A stretch of 64,000 nucleotides of DNA from Chloroherpetonaceae bacterium (GTDB lineage Bacteria > Bacteroidota > Chlorobiia > Chlorobiales > Thermochlorobacteraceae): positions 132,926 through 196,925 of the forward strand of contig JANRJQ010000014.1 of assembly GCA_033763895.1 (NCBI GenBank), in the 5' to 3' direction. The notes under the pieces were generated by a model. The model was not told the DNA's origin, ran no database searches, and worked only from the letters and a program-made list of their open reading frames with translations. Of this stretch, positions 25,629 to 34,032 are shown piece by piece (position 1 is the first letter of the stretch; each line of letters starts with the position of its first letter). A program made the position numbers and the translations under genes.

Positions 25629-26798
25629 TTATGTCTTTGCAATCAAGGATTCGATTGATTTTATCGTTTCACGCACGCATTTCTTCCACGAAAAGCCGGC
25701 GACACGCTGTGCCCCATTTTCAATGAGCCTTTGACGCGTAGCTTCATTGGTTGAGGCCTCGTAAAGGGCATTAAAGATTGCATCGACATCGCGCGGATTC
25801 ATCATCAGTGCACACGCGCCATTTTCTGTCATTTCAGGAAACGAGTGAACATTGGCCGAAACCACCGGCACACCCGATGCCCACGCTTCGAAGAGCGGAT
25901 TACCGAAACTTTCATAGCCGCTTGGGTAGGCAAAAACACGCGCATATTTGTAAAGATATTTGAGTTCGCTGTGTGAAAGCTGCCCGGTAAATATGACGCG
26001 GCCTTCAAGCCCGCGAGATTTAACCAACTCCCTCAGTTCAATTTCGTAGGCATCGGCTGTCGCAAGTCCTTTCCCAACAATCAACAGCTGATAATCCAAT
26101 CCCTTTTCTTTCAATAACCTTTCGAAGGCAAGAATCAATTTGTCTTGATTTTTATATCGCCACAATGCCGAGGCATAGGTGATAAAGGGTTTGTTGATTC
26201 CATATTTCATGAAAACGGATTCTCGTTCTTCATCATGATAATTCTTTTGGAACATCTCCGTATCCACGCCGTGATTGATGACCTTAATTTTTGAAGCATC
26301 AATGCCCAAAAAATTCACCACGTCGTTTTTAATGTCCTCCGAAGGCGTGATTATGATTTGCGAAAGTTTTGCGGAAGGTGGGGTTAGAAATTTTCGGAAG
26401 TAAAGCCTTGCTTTATCAATGGCTTCGGGGTAATGATAATACAGCATACTGCGAATGGCGACGGCATTGCTCTTTGGAGAAAAAAGGGTGATGAAATTCC
26501 CGGGAAAGTAAGCGATATCAGCATTTGATACAAGCAAGTAGAATGGCATCAATACTTGCTCTGCAAATACTTTTAAAAGTGCATTGCTGTAGCTGAACGG
26601 CACTTCAACCACAGTAAAATCATCTGTAAGAACTGAATCTATCAAATGTCGTTGCTTGGGGCTGAGGTAGAGTGTAAATCGATGACCCCACTTTTCTTCA
26701 CGGTTTAAGGTTGCAGCGGCCTTAATAAAATTTATCAAGTAATTTCGCCCGCCGGTATCTTGCGAGACATTCCCTAGAAGAACAAAAGCAATATGCAC
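25629..26798 (-). CDS. Glycosyltransferase family 4
   Basis: A 389-residue GT-B fold retaining glycosyltransferase. N-terminal acceptor domain: MHIAFVLLGNVSQDTGGRNY; linker with IKVINHGVDTEMFQKNY at about residue 185; C-terminal nucleotide-sugar domain with LIVGKG, VIFTGQLSHSELKYLYKYARVFAYPSG, and the E-x7-E motif in ESFGNPLFEAWASGVPVVSA (about 304-323). Such mannosyl- or glucosyl-transferases act on envelope polysaccharides or lipids at the cytoplasmic face. No other sugar genes adjoin, so acceptor and donor are unknown. Confidence 0.92.
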   Translation of the reverse strand: MHIAFVLLGNVSQDTGGRNYLINFIKAAATLNREEKWGHRFTLYLSPKQRHLIDSVLTDDFTVVEVPFSYSNALLKVFAEQVLMPFYLLVSNADIAYFPGNFITLFSPKSNAVAIRSMLYYHYPEAIDKARLYFRKFLTPPSAKLSQIIITPSEDIKNDVVNFLGIDASKIKVINHGVDTEMFQKNYHDEERESVFMKYGINKPFITYASALWRYKNQDKLILAFERLLKEKGLDYQLLIVGKGLATADAYEIELRELVKSRGLEGRVIFTGQLSHSELKYLYKYARVFAYPSGYESFGNPLFEAWASGVPVVSANVHSFPEMTENGACALMMNPRDVDAIFNALYEASTNEATRQRLIENGAQRVAGFSWKKCVRETIKSIESLIAKT

Positions 26799-26804
26799 GG
26801 TATG

Positions 26805-26942
26805 TTAGGCCTTTTCGGCGATAAGGTTGTTTTGCAAATTCGCGCTAAGATACAACCAAATGCTTCCCCCAACACCAGCAAGAAATGATGCAAGGAGAAT
26901 TCCCATTTTTGTAATGATAATCAGTTGGTCTATCTCTTTAAT
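26805..26942 (-). pseudogene. Possible 3' remnant of an Na+/H+ antiporter gene (nhaA-like)
   Basis: Directly after the mscS stop and in the same frame, the minus strand can be read for 45 codons to a stop at 26805. The product includes ITKMGILLASFLAGVGG followed by a short polar tail, which resembles the last helix of NhaA antiporters (the KIGILxAS...AG pattern). No upstream part of nhaA exists, since mscS abuts it. It could instead be a tiny one-helix peptide starting at the internal ATG (about 33 residues). Evidence is only the motif and the absence of any other explanation. Confidence 0.35.
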
Positions 26943-28106
26943 TTATGGAGCAGAGGGCGGCTGTTTCATTACAAGAGTGAGATCGGTTCCCCTGCCTTCA
27001 TCTCCCTTTTCAGGAAAAAGTAACACTCGCCTTGGAAGAGCAAATGCAATCCCTGCATTGCAGAGTTCTGTATGAATTTGCTCGCGAAGCATCACCTCGG
27101 TATCGAACCTTTTGGTAAAATCAGTTACAAAAGTTTCTAAACGGCATAGGACTCCGGAGTCTTGCAAATCCATTACTTGCATTCCGCTTGGAAAGGCATC
27201 GCTGTAATCAGGTGCGGCGGTTGCTAATTTCAAGACTATCTCTCTTACCTTGCTTAGATCAGTTCCATAAGCCACTGAAAAGAGCACCAAAACACGGATG
27301 GGATCATTGGGGTAAGCGAAGTTAATGATACGGCTTCGTATCAGTTCCGCGTTTGGCAAAATCACCAAGTTGTTATCAAAATCCTTAATCTTTGTTGAGC
27401 GCAATCCGATCTCGTGTATATCCCCAATCTTCCCGTCAAACAATTGCACTCTGTCGCCAACACGAAACGGCTTATCAACGGCAATAATGATACCTGCAAT
27501 GATGTTCGCAAGTGTATCCTGTGCCGCGAGTGCCACAGCAAGCGAGCCCACACCAAGCGAAACGAGCAAACTGCCAATGTTTATATCAAAGTGATCAAGT
27601 ACGATGACCAACACAATTGCGATACTAACGAGTTGCAACCCCCGCCGAATAAAGGGGGCTATACTTGCAATTTGTTTTGACTCAAGGTGTGAGGGCAAAT
27701 TGTGCAAATACCAATCCACGCCTTCACGAATAATTTTTCCAATTACCCGTGCTGCAACAAATACCAACCCAATAAAGGCAATGTGTCTTAGCACTTCAAT
27801 GGCATCATTCGTTCGCTTTGAGGTTTCGGGCAAAGCCAATTGAAATTCCATTAAGGCATACTTAAGCGCCAAGACGAAACAAAATGCAGCCGCGTGATCT
27901 TTAAGAATCGTTACGATTTTATCATCAATGTTCGTATCAGTTTTTGCAAAAATAAGCTTATGTGAGAGCGCCAAAATCAACTTCAATCCAATTGCAATCG
28001 GGTAACTTACCACGAGGATCAAAACAGCGCGAACAATACCAAATAGAAGCGGGTTAGCTTCGAGCGAAGTGTTCCACTGTTCAAGAAATAGATTTAAACT
28101 TTCCAT
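26943..28106 (-). CDS. MscS-family mechanosensitive channel
   Basis: A 387-residue small-conductance mechanosensitive channel. Hydrophobic helices at about 20-48, 75-92 and 105-125 are followed by the pore helix region SLLVSLGVGSLAVALAAQDTLANIIAGIIIAVDKP with its Gly/Ala packing pattern (about 172-206). The beta domain holds PFRVGDRVQLFDGKIGDIHEIGLRSTKI, and the alpha/beta vestibule ends near residue 360. Such channels release solutes on hypo-osmotic shock. It is one base away from the threonine aldolase gene and probably co-transcribed with it. Confidence 0.93.
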   Translation of the reverse strand: MESLNLFLEQWNTSLEANPLLFGIVRAVLILVVSYPIAIGLKLILALSHKLIFAKTDTNIDDKIVTILKDHAAAFCFVLALKYALMEFQLALPETSKRTNDAIEVLRHIAFIGLVFVAARVIGKIIREGVDWYLHNLPSHLESKQIASIAPFIRRGLQLVSIAIVLVIVLDHFDINIGSLLVSLGVGSLAVALAAQDTLANIIAGIIIAVDKPFRVGDRVQLFDGKIGDIHEIGLRSTKIKDFDNNLVILPNAELIRSRIINFAYPNDPIRVLVLFSVAYGTDLSKVREIVLKLATAAPDYSDAFPSGMQVMDLQDSGVLCRLETFVTDFTKRFDTEVMLREQIHTELCNAGIAFALPRRVLLFPEKGDEGRGTDLTLVMKQPPSAP

Positions 28107-28107
28107 T

Positions 28108-29160
28108 TTAGATCGAAGGATAACTTTGGATCAAACGGCACACCGTTTGAATCATTACATTGCTAAAATCTTTATGAGTCACAAGTCGAATCATTCCGGG
28201 TTTAATGCTTGAGACAAGCACCTCATTTTTTTTGAAATAATCGATTACGCCGGCTTCGCGATTTTCGCAGCGGCTTACATCAACCGCTACAATGTTCGTT
28301 TCGACACTTGAAAGATCAATTTGAAAGCAGCTATTGGCAGAAAATGCAGCAGCAAGCTTTTGGGCGTTCTCATGATCGTTTTTTAGTGCTTGATAATTTT
28401 CTTCCAAAGACTTTTTCGCCATCGTTGCAATAATGCCCGATTGCCGCATTCCACCGCCCCACATTTTTCGGATACGCCGCGCTTTCGCAATCGCTTCTTT
28501 TGAGCCTGCAAAGATTGAACCTATCGGTGCTCCCAAACCTTTTGAAAAGCAAACTGACACCGTATCAAAATGCTTGGCATATTCTTTTACTGAAATTCCA
28601 CTTGCTACCGAAGCATTCCAAAGCCGCGCACCATCCAAATGCATTTTTAGGTTGTGTCGTTTTGCAAGTTCGCTGATTGCCGCAATTCCATCAAGAGGCA
28701 AAATTCTTCCTCCTGCGCGGTTATGTGTATTTTCAAGGCAAATGAGCGCAGGCGAGGGATACCAATCTGCTTTTGGCCGCAGGGCACTTTTAATCATCTC
28801 AGCGGTTAAAATTCCATTTTCACCTTTCACCGGCGAAAGCTGCACGCGTGAAAGCACAGCCGGCGCTGCCGTTTCATAATGAAATATGTGTGACTCTGCC
28901 TCAACAATAACTTCATCGCCCTCGTTGGTGTTTACCCTCACGCCGAGTTGATTGGCCATTGTACCACTGGTTACAAATAAGGCCGATTCTTTTCCTAATA
29001 AATCCGCTACAAAAGCTTCACATGCCGTTGTGGCCTTGTCTTCGGCAAATACATCATCACCGATTGAGTCAAGCAAAGTACCAAGCGACTCTTCGTTGAA
29101 AATCTTTAGAAGCAATTCTTTCGAAGGCTTTGTAACAGTATCGCTGCGTAAATCAATCAT
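28108..29160 (-). CDS. ltaE: Low-specificity threonine aldolase
   Basis: A 350-residue PLP fold-type I enzyme cleaving L-threonine or L-allo-threonine to glycine and acetaldehyde. It starts MIDLRSDTVTKPS, the classic family N-terminus; SGTMANQLGV near residue 65, the cofactor Asp in HLDGARLWNAS near residue 176, and the Schiff-base Lys207 in CFSKGLGAPIGS are present. Length matches. It is 11 bp downstream of the RlmI-like gene and 1 bp upstream of mscS, so the three genes form a probable operon without an obvious functional link. Confidence 0.93.
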   Translation of the reverse strand: MIDLRSDTVTKPSKELLLKIFNEESLGTLLDSIGDDVFAEDKATTACEAFVADLLGKESALFVTSGTMANQLGVRVNTNEGDEVIVEAESHIFHYETAAPAVLSRVQLSPVKGENGILTAEMIKSALRPKADWYPSPALICLENTHNRAGGRILPLDGIAAISELAKRHNLKMHLDGARLWNASVASGISVKEYAKHFDTVSVCFSKGLGAPIGSIFAGSKEAIAKARRIRKMWGGGMRQSGIIATMAKKSLEENYQALKNDHENAQKLAAAFSANSCFQIDLSSVETNIVAVDVSRCENREAGVIDYFKKNEVLVSSIKPGMIRLVTHKDFSNVMIQTVCRLIQSYPSI

Positions 29161-29171
29161 TTGAATTCTTG

Positions 29172-30455
29172 TTAAGATGCATCCTCCACCGAAAGAATCG
29201 CAAATTTCAAATATTTGGTTTCAGGCATGATTGGATGAATGGGGTGATCGGGTGCTTGAGAGGCCGTCTCTAAAATCCTCACATGCTTTTTTACCCTTAC
29301 CGTGCTGTTGAAATCGGTAATTGCCTTTTCAAGCATTTCATAAAACAGTGTTTCACTCAAATGATGCGAGCACGACGCTGTTGCAATCACGCCGCCCGGC
29401 TTTGTCAGTTGCAACCCCAACCGATTCAATTTCCGATAAGCCTGTTGTGCCGCAGAAAGATTCTTTTTTGATTTTGCAAGCGACGGTGGGTCAAGAATGA
29501 CAAGGTCATACGATTTCCCCTCTGCCACCATTGCTTCCAGCCTTTCAAATGCATCTGCTTTTTCTGTCATGATGTTTGTAAAGCCGTTCAATTTCGCATT
29601 GGTTTTGATGCGAGCCAAAGCAGTTTCACTGCTGTCAAGAGCAAGCACCTGACTTGCCCCCGCCTTTGCGGCATGCAGCGCAAAACCGCCATCGCTTGTA
29701 AAGACATCGATCACATTTTTTCCTTTTGAAAGTCGCCGAATGCGTTTTCGATTTTCACGTTGATCTAAAAAGAACCCGGTTTTATGACCGTTCCACAAAT
29801 CAATCACAAAACGCAAATCGCTATCGAAAATCTCGACACCCTTTTCCGCTTCGCTTTCTGAACCAACAATCATCTTTTTGTAAGTCTCAAGCCCCTCAAG
29901 CTCCCGAAGCACCGATTCATTGCGAATCACCAATAATTTCGGCGAAAAGATTTTAATCAATGCTTCACAAATCAAGTCGATATGCTTTTCCATTCCGATT
30001 GAAAAGATCTGAACCGAAAGTGCACTTCCGAAGCGGTCAATAATCAGTCCCGGGAGCTCATCCGATTCAGAATAAACCAATCTATACGCGTTGGTTTCGA
30101 TTGAAGGATAAAGCAATTCGCGAAGCTTTTGCGCTTTTCGAATCCGGGTTTCAAAAAAAGCCAAGTTCACTTCAAATATGATTTCAAGACTCCCTTCATT
30201 TTCAATTTCGATGTTCTTATCTATTGCAGACTCTTCGATCCCGATTAGAGGCAAATTGGCAAGTTTTCGAAAGGCAATTAGGGACTTAGGATTATAAAAC
30301 CCTACTGCGAGCGGTTTCCGATGAAAGGAATACAAAGCAACGAGATCGCCGGTGGTTACCACTTTAGGAACATCCATTAATTCATTGCTAAAGACCCACG
30401 GATGTCCGGAAAGAAATCGTTTTTCTTCCCCTTTTCGTAAATATATTTTATTCAA
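29172..30455 (-). CDS. rlmI: RlmI-like 23S rRNA cytosine-C5 methyltransferase
   Basis: A 427-residue class I SAM-dependent methyltransferase of the RlmI/YccW family (m5C1962 of 23S rRNA in E. coli). N-terminal PUA domain (about 1-75: KGEEKRFLSGHPWVFSNEL), central domain, then the Rossmann core: GHKTGFFLDQRENR near residue 225, NVIDVFTSDGGFALHAAKAGA near residue 246, LDPPSLAKSKK near residue 317 and the catalytic Cys in ATASCSHHLS near residue 360. Length fits. The exact rRNA target is inferred from the family. Confidence 0.9.
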   Translation of the reverse strand: MNKIYLRKGEEKRFLSGHPWVFSNELMDVPKVVTTGDLVALYSFHRKPLAVGFYNPKSLIAFRKLANLPLIGIEESAIDKNIEIENEGSLEIIFEVNLAFFETRIRKAQKLRELLYPSIETNAYRLVYSESDELPGLIIDRFGSALSVQIFSIGMEKHIDLICEALIKIFSPKLLVIRNESVLRELEGLETYKKMIVGSESEAEKGVEIFDSDLRFVIDLWNGHKTGFFLDQRENRKRIRRLSKGKNVIDVFTSDGGFALHAAKAGASQVLALDSSETALARIKTNAKLNGFTNIMTEKADAFERLEAMVAEGKSYDLVILDPPSLAKSKKNLSAAQQAYRKLNRLGLQLTKPGGVIATASCSHHLSETLFYEMLEKAITDFNSTVRVKKHVRILETASQAPDHPIHPIMPETKYLKFAILSVEDAS

Positions 30456-30695
30456 TGGTTTTTACTTTTTGTGTATGATTCAGTTTGCACCCACTCGTAT
30501 CTAATGGTTGAACCCGTTGTTGGTCTTTTACGAAGCCAATACGACTTAAGGCAAAGACCCTTAATTTACGATAGCCACACCGTATTGATGAAGAAACTTT
30601 TGGACGAATCCTTTTTGAAACGAAAAACCCCATAATTTGGGTTTTCAATGAGTGTGTTTTTAAATGTTTTCTGCTTAATTGACTCATCTCTTGAA

Positions 30696-31259
30696 ATGAC
30701 CACTGAACTCAATCCATCCCTTACTTCAACAAATTCCTTCTCTGTAGGCGCAGATTACACCGCTGATTATCTCGTTCCGGTTGAGCGGATTCGGCTCATG
30801 AATTTCCTTTCTAACCCAGAGACTTTTGAGCGATATATGCCCAATGTCGAAGCTGTTCGTTATGAAGGGAAAAGCGATAAGGGAGCGGCTCTTTATCAAT
30901 GGATATATCTAATTCCAATGCCTTTTGCCTCGCCGCTTCGTTTAGAGATTCCAACAGTTTACGAAAAAGCAGATTTTGCGCTTTACCATCGGGCGCGGAG
31001 AATAGATTTGCCCAATTTTATGCAATGTGAGTTGAAGTTCAACTTGGGTAAAGATGAAAATGAAACGTTGGTATCGATGCATTTGGAGATTCAATTACAC
31101 CGATCAAGCGGATTCGACATTCATCCTTTAGCGTATGTTATGGGAGAGCGTTTTATTTCGTCTCAAATGCGAAATCAAATGGAAGAGATTGCCACCACTT
31201 TTCTTCAAAAGAGTGTGGAAGCAATTTATTTAGCATCTTCTGAATCAAGTCCGTCTTAA
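30696..31259 (+). CDS. SRPBCC-like protein (DUF1997 type)
   Basis: A 187-residue soluble protein (203 from an upstream ATG at 30648). The fold signature is of the START/SRPBCC lipid-binding superfamily: an N-terminal strand VGADYTADYLVPV, a helix LMNFLSNPETFERYMPNVE, then strands and a long C-terminal helix RFISSQMRNQMEEIATTFLQ. DUF1997 proteins of this kind are common in phototrophs and Chlorobiota, but no ligand is established. The ferredoxin gene starts 27 bp later on the same strand. Confidence 0.6.
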   Translation: MTTELNPSLTSTNSFSVGADYTADYLVPVERIRLMNFLSNPETFERYMPNVEAVRYEGKSDKGAALYQWIYLIPMPFASPLRLEIPTVYEKADFALYHRARRIDLPNFMQCELKFNLGKDENETLVSMHLEIQLHRSSGFDIHPLAYVMGERFISSQMRNQMEEIATTFLQKSVEAIYLASSESSPS

Positions 31260-31286
31260 ATCTTAATATTCAATTCGTTTGAACTA

Positions 31287-31598
31287 ATGCCGCTTCGTCT
31301 TATTTTGGCACGCGAAAATGACTCAGAAGAGTGTTTTCTTCCACTCGGGTTAAGCGGGGAAAGCATTCAAAGTCTTGCTGCCAAAGCCAAGAAAACTTTA
31401 GGCGGTCTTTGCGGCGGTATCGGTCGATGCACCACATGTAAGGTAGAAATCCTTTCAGGCGCAAGCGCGATTTCTCGGCTATCAAGAGAAGAGAAAGAGT
31501 TCAGAAATCGCGGATTGTTATTGGACAATGAACGTCTTGCCTGCCAAAGCTGTGTCGAAAATGGCACACAAGAAATTGTCGTAAAATATCTGTTCTAA
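31287..31598 (+). CDS. [2Fe-2S] ferredoxin, plant/adrenodoxin type
   Basis: A 103-residue ferredoxin. Cluster ligands are Cys42, Cys48, Cys51 (spacing C-x5-C-x2-C in LCGGIGRCTTCKVE) and Cys86 (RLACQSC), with a spare Cys89. The glycines around the first ligand and the LSREEKEF helix match adrenodoxin-like ferredoxins. It would carry single electrons between reductases and acceptor enzymes. Probable operon with the SRPBCC gene upstream; superoxide dismutase follows 25 bp later. Confidence 0.93.
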   Translation: MPLRLILARENDSEECFLPLGLSGESIQSLAAKAKKTLGGLCGGIGRCTTCKVEILSGASAISRLSREEKEFRNRGLLLDNERLACQSCVENGTQEIVVKYLF

Positions 31599-31623
31599 TT
31601 TTTTTAACATCAATCATAAACTT

Positions 31624-32238
31624 ATGCCATACACAGCAAAAAAATTTACGCTTACCGGCCTTGAGGGCATCTCCGATAAGCAACTTGATAGCCACTACAA
31701 ATTGTATGAAGGCTATGTCACCAATTGCAATAAAGTCAACGACCAACTGCTCGCTCTCGCCAAAGAAGGCAAAGGCGGCACACCCGAATACAACGAGCAG
31801 AAGCGCCGCTTCGGCTGGGAATTTGACGGCATGCGTCTTCATGAATTCTATTTCTCCAATCTCAAAGCCAATGGCGGTGAACTTTCCGCCACGAGCCCGC
31901 TTTATGCAAAGCTTGTTGAAACTTGGGGCAGCTACGATGTTTGGAAAGCCGATTTCGTGAACACCGGTCTTGTGAGAGGCATTGGATGGGCGGCACTTTA
32001 TATGGATAATCTCACCGGACATCTTTTCAATGTTTGGGTGGCCGAGCACGAAGGTAATCATCCCGCCGGCGCTACACTTCTTCTCATTATGGATGTTTGG
32101 GAACATGCCTATGTAGGTGACTATCTTCCCACAGAACGCAAAAAGTATGAAGAAGCCTTTATGAAGAATATCAACTGGGCAATTGTTGAAAAGCGCTTCT
32201 CGCAAGTGAAAGTCGGCGATGTCGCTGTATTTGAATAG
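31624..32238 (+). CDS. sodB: Fe/Mn superoxide dismutase
   Basis: A 204-residue superoxide dismutase of the iron/manganese family. Metal ligands are in register: His24 (DSHYKLYEGYV), His73 (MRLHEFYFSNL), Asp157 and His161 (MDVWEHAYVGDY). The substrate-gateway features FGWEFDGM and WVAEHEGNHPAG are somewhat divergent from E. coli SodB, as is usual for green-sulfur-bacterial relatives. Which metal it prefers cannot be told. A strong terminator follows. Confidence 0.92.
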   Translation: MPYTAKKFTLTGLEGISDKQLDSHYKLYEGYVTNCNKVNDQLLALAKEGKGGTPEYNEQKRRFGWEFDGMRLHEFYFSNLKANGGELSATSPLYAKLVETWGSYDVWKADFVNTGLVRGIGWAALYMDNLTGHLFNVWVAEHEGNHPAGATLLLIMDVWEHAYVGDYLPTERKKYEEAFMKNINWAIVEKRFSQVKVGDVAVFE

Positions 32239-32265
32239 TATTCAAGGCTATCAATTTCCAAAAAA

Positions 32266-32297
32266 GGCTCTCGGTTTCGAGAGCCTTTTTTTATTTT
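32266..32297 (+). terminator. Rho-independent terminator after superoxide dismutase
   Basis: Perfect 8-bp stem GGCTCTCG / CGAGAGCC (32266-32273 with 32278-32285), loop GTTT, followed by TTTTTTTATTTTT. It lies 28 bp after the sod stop. Confidence 0.92.
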
Positions 32298-32326
32298 TGA
32301 ACAAACTCTGACTTTTACATCAAGTT

Positions 32327-32656
32327 ATGAACGTAATCTTTCCAAAGCATTTAGAAGAAATTTCATCTATATGCAAGGCGCATCAAGTTAAACATTTAGA
32401 TCTTTTTGGATCAAGTGTTTCACAGTCTGCAAACAATCCGCATGACATAGATTTTGCAGTTAGTTTTGATGATTCTTTGATTGAAGGATATACTAAAAAC
32501 TTTTTTTCGCTTGAATCGTCGCTTCAAAAATTGTTTAATCTCCCGGTTGACTTGATTGATTACACAACCATTAAAAATCCAATTCTAAAAAATTCCATTG
32601 ACGCCTTTCGGGTTACTCTCTATGATATATCCTCAAACATTAAAATAACTTTTTGA
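32327..32656 (+). CDS. mntA: MntA-like minimal nucleotidyltransferase (antitoxin of a HEPN module)
   Basis: A 109-residue minimal nucleotidyltransferase. The active site is FGSSVSQSANNPHDIDFAV: Gly28-Ser29 and the metal pair Asp40/Asp42, with a third acidic candidate Asp75 in LPVDLIDY. In characterised MntA-HepT pairs MntA adds AMP units to a tyrosine of the HEPN toxin and neutralises it. Its 3' end overlaps the expected hepT start by 35 bp, the standard layout. The sequence looks intact, although hepT next to it is broken. Confidence 0.9.
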   Translation: MNVIFPKHLEEISSICKAHQVKHLDLFGSSVSQSANNPHDIDFAVSFDDSLIEGYTKNFFSLESSLQKLFNLPVDLIDYTTIKNPILKNSIDAFRVTLYDISSNIKITF

Positions 32657-32975
32657 TATTCTGTCTTCTATTGAAGAGATAGAAAGTTATTTTGACGAAC
32701 AAAGTACCTTTTCAGACTTTGTAAAGGACAATAAGACCCAAAGAGCCATCGAAAGAAATTTAGAAATTATTGGTGAAGCACTTAATAAGTTTACTAAGCA
32801 AAATCCTTCAATTTCAATTCAATATTCAAGAGAAATTATTGGCACTCGAAACAGAATTGCTCACAGTTATGATTCTATATCTTATAAATTGCATTGGGAT
32901 ATTTATCAATCTTATCTTCCACAATTGAAACTTGAGATTCAGCTATTGATTGAACAATCCAATAGCTCACTTTAG
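32622..32975 (+). pseudogene. hepT: HepT-like HEPN toxin gene with premature stop
   Basis: Reading from ATG 32622 gives MIYPQTLK, then TAA at 32646-32648, then LFDILSSIEEIESYF and onward in the same frame for 108 more codons to a stop at 32973-32975. The downstream part is an excellent HepT domain: RAIERNLEIIGEALNKF, the active-site motif GTRNRIAHSYDS (R-N-x3-H-x-Y) and a C-terminal WDIYQSYLPQLKLEIQ. Codon 9 is normally a sense codon (Tyr or similar in LKYLxDIL). So the toxin is inactivated by one nonsense codon, unless translation starts at a near-cognate codon (for example CTG 32661). It overlaps mntA. Confidence 0.85.
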
Positions 32976-33036
32976 ATCATAAACATTTCTCTTTGCAACC
33001 CCGACTTCCTTTCCTTAAATTAAGTCAGTTTATTTC

Positions 33037-33130
33037 GTGCACATGCCCGTAAAGATTTCAATGAACGACAGCTTCGGCTGAGAAATCGTACGGTTGTGGC
33101 TTGCCTCGCGGCGCCCAAATGCACACATTT
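33037..33130 (+). ncRNA. Candidate structured leader RNA (three-way junction) upstream of DUF169 gene
   Basis: The leader folds convincingly on paper. P1: GUGCA 33037-33041 with UGCAC 33120-33124. P2: CCGU 33047-33050 with ACGG 33090-33093, continuing GAUUUC 33054-33059 with GAAAUC 33082-33087, and capped by a CAGC-UUCG-GCUG hairpin (33069-33080). P3: GGC-GCC 98-105 region pairing with GGC-GCC at 33110-33115 around a UCGC loop. P1 is directly followed by a U6 run and 7 bases later by a strong ribosome-binding site, so it could control termination or translation. It matches no riboswitch class I know. Ligand unknown. Confidence 0.6.
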
Positions 33131-33136
33131 TTTAAC

Positions 33137-33145
33137 AAAAGGAGG
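33137..33145 (+). promoter_or_regulatory. Strong Shine-Dalgarno site of DUF169 gene
   Basis: AAAAGGAGG with a 5-base spacer to ATG 33151. It is one of the strongest ribosome-binding sites in the window, where most genes have weak ones, and fixes the start. Confidence 0.85.
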
Positions 33146-33150
33146 ACGCT

Positions 33151-33963
33151 ATGATCATCGATTCCACATATCATGCCACAAGCGAAACTGGGGAAAAAAT
33201 TGATACCCAAAAGTTTCTTGCGGTTATGAAGCAATTCAAATTGAAACACAACCCCGTTGCAATCACCTACTGTCGGGAAACACCGCCCGAAGGCTATTCA
33301 CCACTCGCCGATGTGCCGTGTTCACTCGTGCATCACGCCGATATTGGGAAAAAGGTGTACATCAATGCCAATAACCACGATTGCAAAGTTGGTCTTTATC
33401 ATCTCGGCATGCTCGAAAACCCGCCTGAATACATTACCGAAGGCATTTATATGACCGATGTTCAGCAGTTTTATACCGTTGATGCCGCCCGCTCGAATAA
33501 GCATAACACCATCAATTTGCCGCAAGGCGAATTCAAAGCGCTTGCTGCTGCACCGCTCGATCAGGTAGAGGATGAAACTCTCATTCATTCCATCATTGTC
33601 ATTTGCGAGCCACAGTATGCAATGATTTTGGCCGGTGCTGCCTCAACACGAATTGGGAAGTTCCCAATTGGTGAACTCGGAATGAGTGCCTGCGCCTCGA
33701 TTTTCAGTATGCCGTATTTGGAAAACAACAGCATGTTTGTTGTCGGCGATGGTGGCGGAAGAATTCATAATAAACTCACCACCGGCGAAATGTTTGCGAT
33801 TATCCCGCGCGATCACATCAAGCATCTCTTCGATGTCGCGGATAGCTTTAAGATCACGCCCGGCGAAATGCGCAAGCGAATTCGCCCATCTTATTTTGTA
33901 AACGGCGTTGAATCGCCGGTGTATGCCGCACCAAAGGTTAGTGCACCAACCGCGAGGGTGTAA
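33151..33963 (+). CDS. DUF169 family protein
   Basis: A 270-residue soluble protein of the DUF169 family, found in many anaerobes and archaea. Visible features are an early conserved stretch KHNPVAITYCRETPPEG, a Cys in DVPCSLVHHAD, GLYHLGMLENPPEY and MSACASIFSMPYLENNS, and a C-terminal GDGGGRIHNK...EMFAIIPRDHI. Cys and His in the conserved cores suggest metal or cofactor binding, but no activity is known. The gene has a structured leader and strong ribosome-binding site, so it is probably regulated and well translated. It is isolated from its neighbours. Confidence 0.85.
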   Translation: MIIDSTYHATSETGEKIDTQKFLAVMKQFKLKHNPVAITYCRETPPEGYSPLADVPCSLVHHADIGKKVYINANNHDCKVGLYHLGMLENPPEYITEGIYMTDVQQFYTVDAARSNKHNTINLPQGEFKALAAAPLDQVEDETLIHSIIVICEPQYAMILAGAASTRIGKFPIGELGMSACASIFSMPYLENNSMFVVGDGGGRIHNKLTTGEMFAIIPRDHIKHLFDVADSFKITPGEMRKRIRPSYFVNGVESPVYAAPKVSAPTARV

Positions 33964-33980
33964 CTGATTTTTACCCTAAA

Positions 33981-34010
33981 CAAAAAAGGCTTCGAGTTTT
34001 CGAAGCCTTT
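33981..34010. terminator. Bidirectional terminator between DUF169 and porin genes
   Basis: Stem GGCTTCG / CGAAGCC (33988-33994 with 34001-34007) with a short A/T loop, preceded by six A on the left and followed by TTTCTGTTTT on the right. It serves the DUF169 gene on the plus strand and, with a better T run, the porin gene on the minus strand. Confidence 0.9.
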
Positions 34011-34032
34011 CTGTTTTGAAACCGTTTTTTTA

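Noticed and set aside
25433-25642. Longer N-terminus for the DUF3224 protein
   Set aside because: The extra 70 residues do not resemble the family, and the inner ATG gives the standard length.
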